Source of the DNA: Candidatus Methanofastidiosia archaeon
GTDB lineage: Archaea; Methanobacteriota_B; Thermococci; Methanofastidiosales; NM3
Direction: 5' to 3'
DNA length: 14,256 bases
NCBI GenBank assembly: GCA_020854925.1
Contig: JAHKLV010000063.1
Location: forward strand, 1-14,256
Position 1 is the stretch's first letter, and every line of letters starts with the position of its first letter. The translations under genes were made by a program, and so were the position numbers. Positions 13,787 to 14,256 of the stretch are shown in pieces. The notes beneath the pieces were generated by a model. That model was not told the DNA's origin. It saw nothing but the letters and a program-made list of their open reading frames with translations, and searched no databases.

Positions 13787-13795
13787 ATATATAAA
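13787..13795 (-). promoter_or_regulatory. TATA box of the kinase-regulator operon
   Basis: GTTTTATATATCCC on the minus strand is a good archaeal TATA element. It predicts a start near 13765 and a leader of about 45 nt before GTG 13719. Confidence 0.5.
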
Positions 13796-13874
13796 ACACT
13801 TTCGCTTATTGTAGATATATCGGTATATATGCTAAACTAATACGCTTCTATAGCCATGATTCCGGTATAGAAAA

Positions 13875-13882
13875 CTTTTTAA
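13875..13882 (+). promoter_or_regulatory. TATA box of tRNA-Pro
   Basis: CTTTTTAA is centred about 31 nt upstream of the first base of tRNA-Pro, flanked on the left by a purine-rich GAAAA. Confidence 0.4.
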
Positions 13883-13909
13883 GCCAGGTTCCTCTTTTTC
13901 ACATAGTCT

Positions 13910-13987
13910 GGGACCGTAGGGTAGCTTGGCCCATCCTTCTGGCTTTGGGAGCCAGTGACCTGCGTTCAAATCGCGGCGGTCCCACCA
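13910..13987 (+). tRNA. tRNA-Pro, anticodon TGG
   Basis: The acceptor GGGACCG pairs with CGGTCCC. The D-stem is GGGT/ATCC. The anticodon stem CTGGC/GCCAG encloses TTTGGGA, giving anticodon TGG for proline. The T-stem CTGCG/CGCGG encloses TTCAAAT with one T-G pair. The discriminator is A13984 and CCA is encoded (13985-13987). No intron. A T5 run at 13998-14002 may terminate it. Confidence 0.95.
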
Positions 13988-14256
13988 TCTCTGTCCATTT
14001 TTCTATATCCATAAAGATGCAGACGCCACACGTACTCATGACAGGACGAATAATGTCCACCTATGAACCCTACAGAACATCGGACATGCCTAGAAAGAGA
14101 TACCAAAAAAGCAGTAGGAGAGTATGGAATCCATCTACGAGCACGTGCACGGAAGTCCATACTGTTCAATAAGCGCACACATCAGTGTTATGGCTGAACG
14201 GGCATGTGTTGTCACGAGAAATGGCGATGTAAGGCATGAGGCATCGGCCATGTGAG
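13988..14256. other. Right-edge stretch without a convincing gene
   Basis: About 270 nt follow tRNA-Pro. Longer ORFs here overlap the tRNA or have implausible composition. The only candidate with a ribosome binding site is a 43-codon frame on the plus strand (14124-14255), listed separately. Confidence 0.4.
14124..14255 (+). CDS. Doubtful 43-residue ORF
   Basis: ATG 14124 is preceded by TAGGAG 3 nt upstream, a fair Shine-Dalgarno, and the frame is open for 43 codons to TGA at 14253-14255. The product (MESIYEHVHG at its start, ACVVTRNGDV in the middle) has no membrane segment or known motif. No TATA box is evident. It could easily be chance. Confidence 0.18.
   Translation: MESIYEHVHGSPYCSISAHISVMAERACVVTRNGDVRHEASAM

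Noticed and set aside
1..14256. CRISPR arrays, insertion sequences, phage or toxin-antitoxin modules
   Set aside because: No regularly spaced repeats, transposase motifs or paired small toxin/antitoxin genes were seen.

Overview
The window reads as a piece of a euryarchaeal chromosome, possibly from the Thermoplasmatota side, though the phylum is a guess. It encodes a complete archaeal transcription factor B. Its genes and tRNAs are preceded by archaeal TATA boxes at the expected distance. Several ORFs begin about 25-28 nt downstream of a TATA box, as leaderless archaeal mRNAs do, and others have Shine-Dalgarno sequences of the GGAGGTGAT type. Coding density is high and base composition is moderate. 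No insertion sequence, CRISPR array or phage module is visible.

Layout, left to right. (1) Positions 1-1979: a cysteine-containing, DUF11-like secreted surface protein runs off the left edge on the minus strand. It is divergent from an acidic lipoprotein, which is followed by a 71-residue two-helix membrane protein. (2) 1976-3160 (-): a complete family III (CaiB/BaiF) CoA-transferase, meeting the membrane protein tail to tail inside one CTAG. (3) 3446-3915: an unidentified protein of about 98 residues on the minus strand, then tRNA-Ala(CGC) on the plus strand. (4) 4283-5461 (+): an orphan GAF histidine kinase. (5) 5566-9570 (-): TFB, a DUF4287-DUF5655 protein, a secreted beta-helix/metallophosphoesterase fusion that starts inside the previous gene, a DUF4389 membrane protein, and a 50-residue single-span membrane protein. 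(6) 9794-9864 (+): tRNA-Gly(CCC). (7) 10038-13719 (-): an operon of a large GAF/PAS histidine kinase and a single-domain response regulator with overlapping ends. (8) 13910-13987 (+): tRNA-Pro(TGG), followed by a right-hand stretch with no convincing gene.

Two themes stand out. The first is signal transduction: two soluble histidine kinases and one response regulator without a DNA-binding domain. The second is the cell surface: a DUF11-like protein, a lipoprotein, a secreted metallophosphoesterase and three small membrane proteins. TFB and the large kinase both have inverted repeats just downstream of their predicted transcription starts, which could be operators. I found no clearly new multi-gene system. 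The least ordinary items are the beta-helix/phosphoesterase fusion with its TTG start nested in the upstream gene, the small membrane proteins, and the leader inverted repeats.
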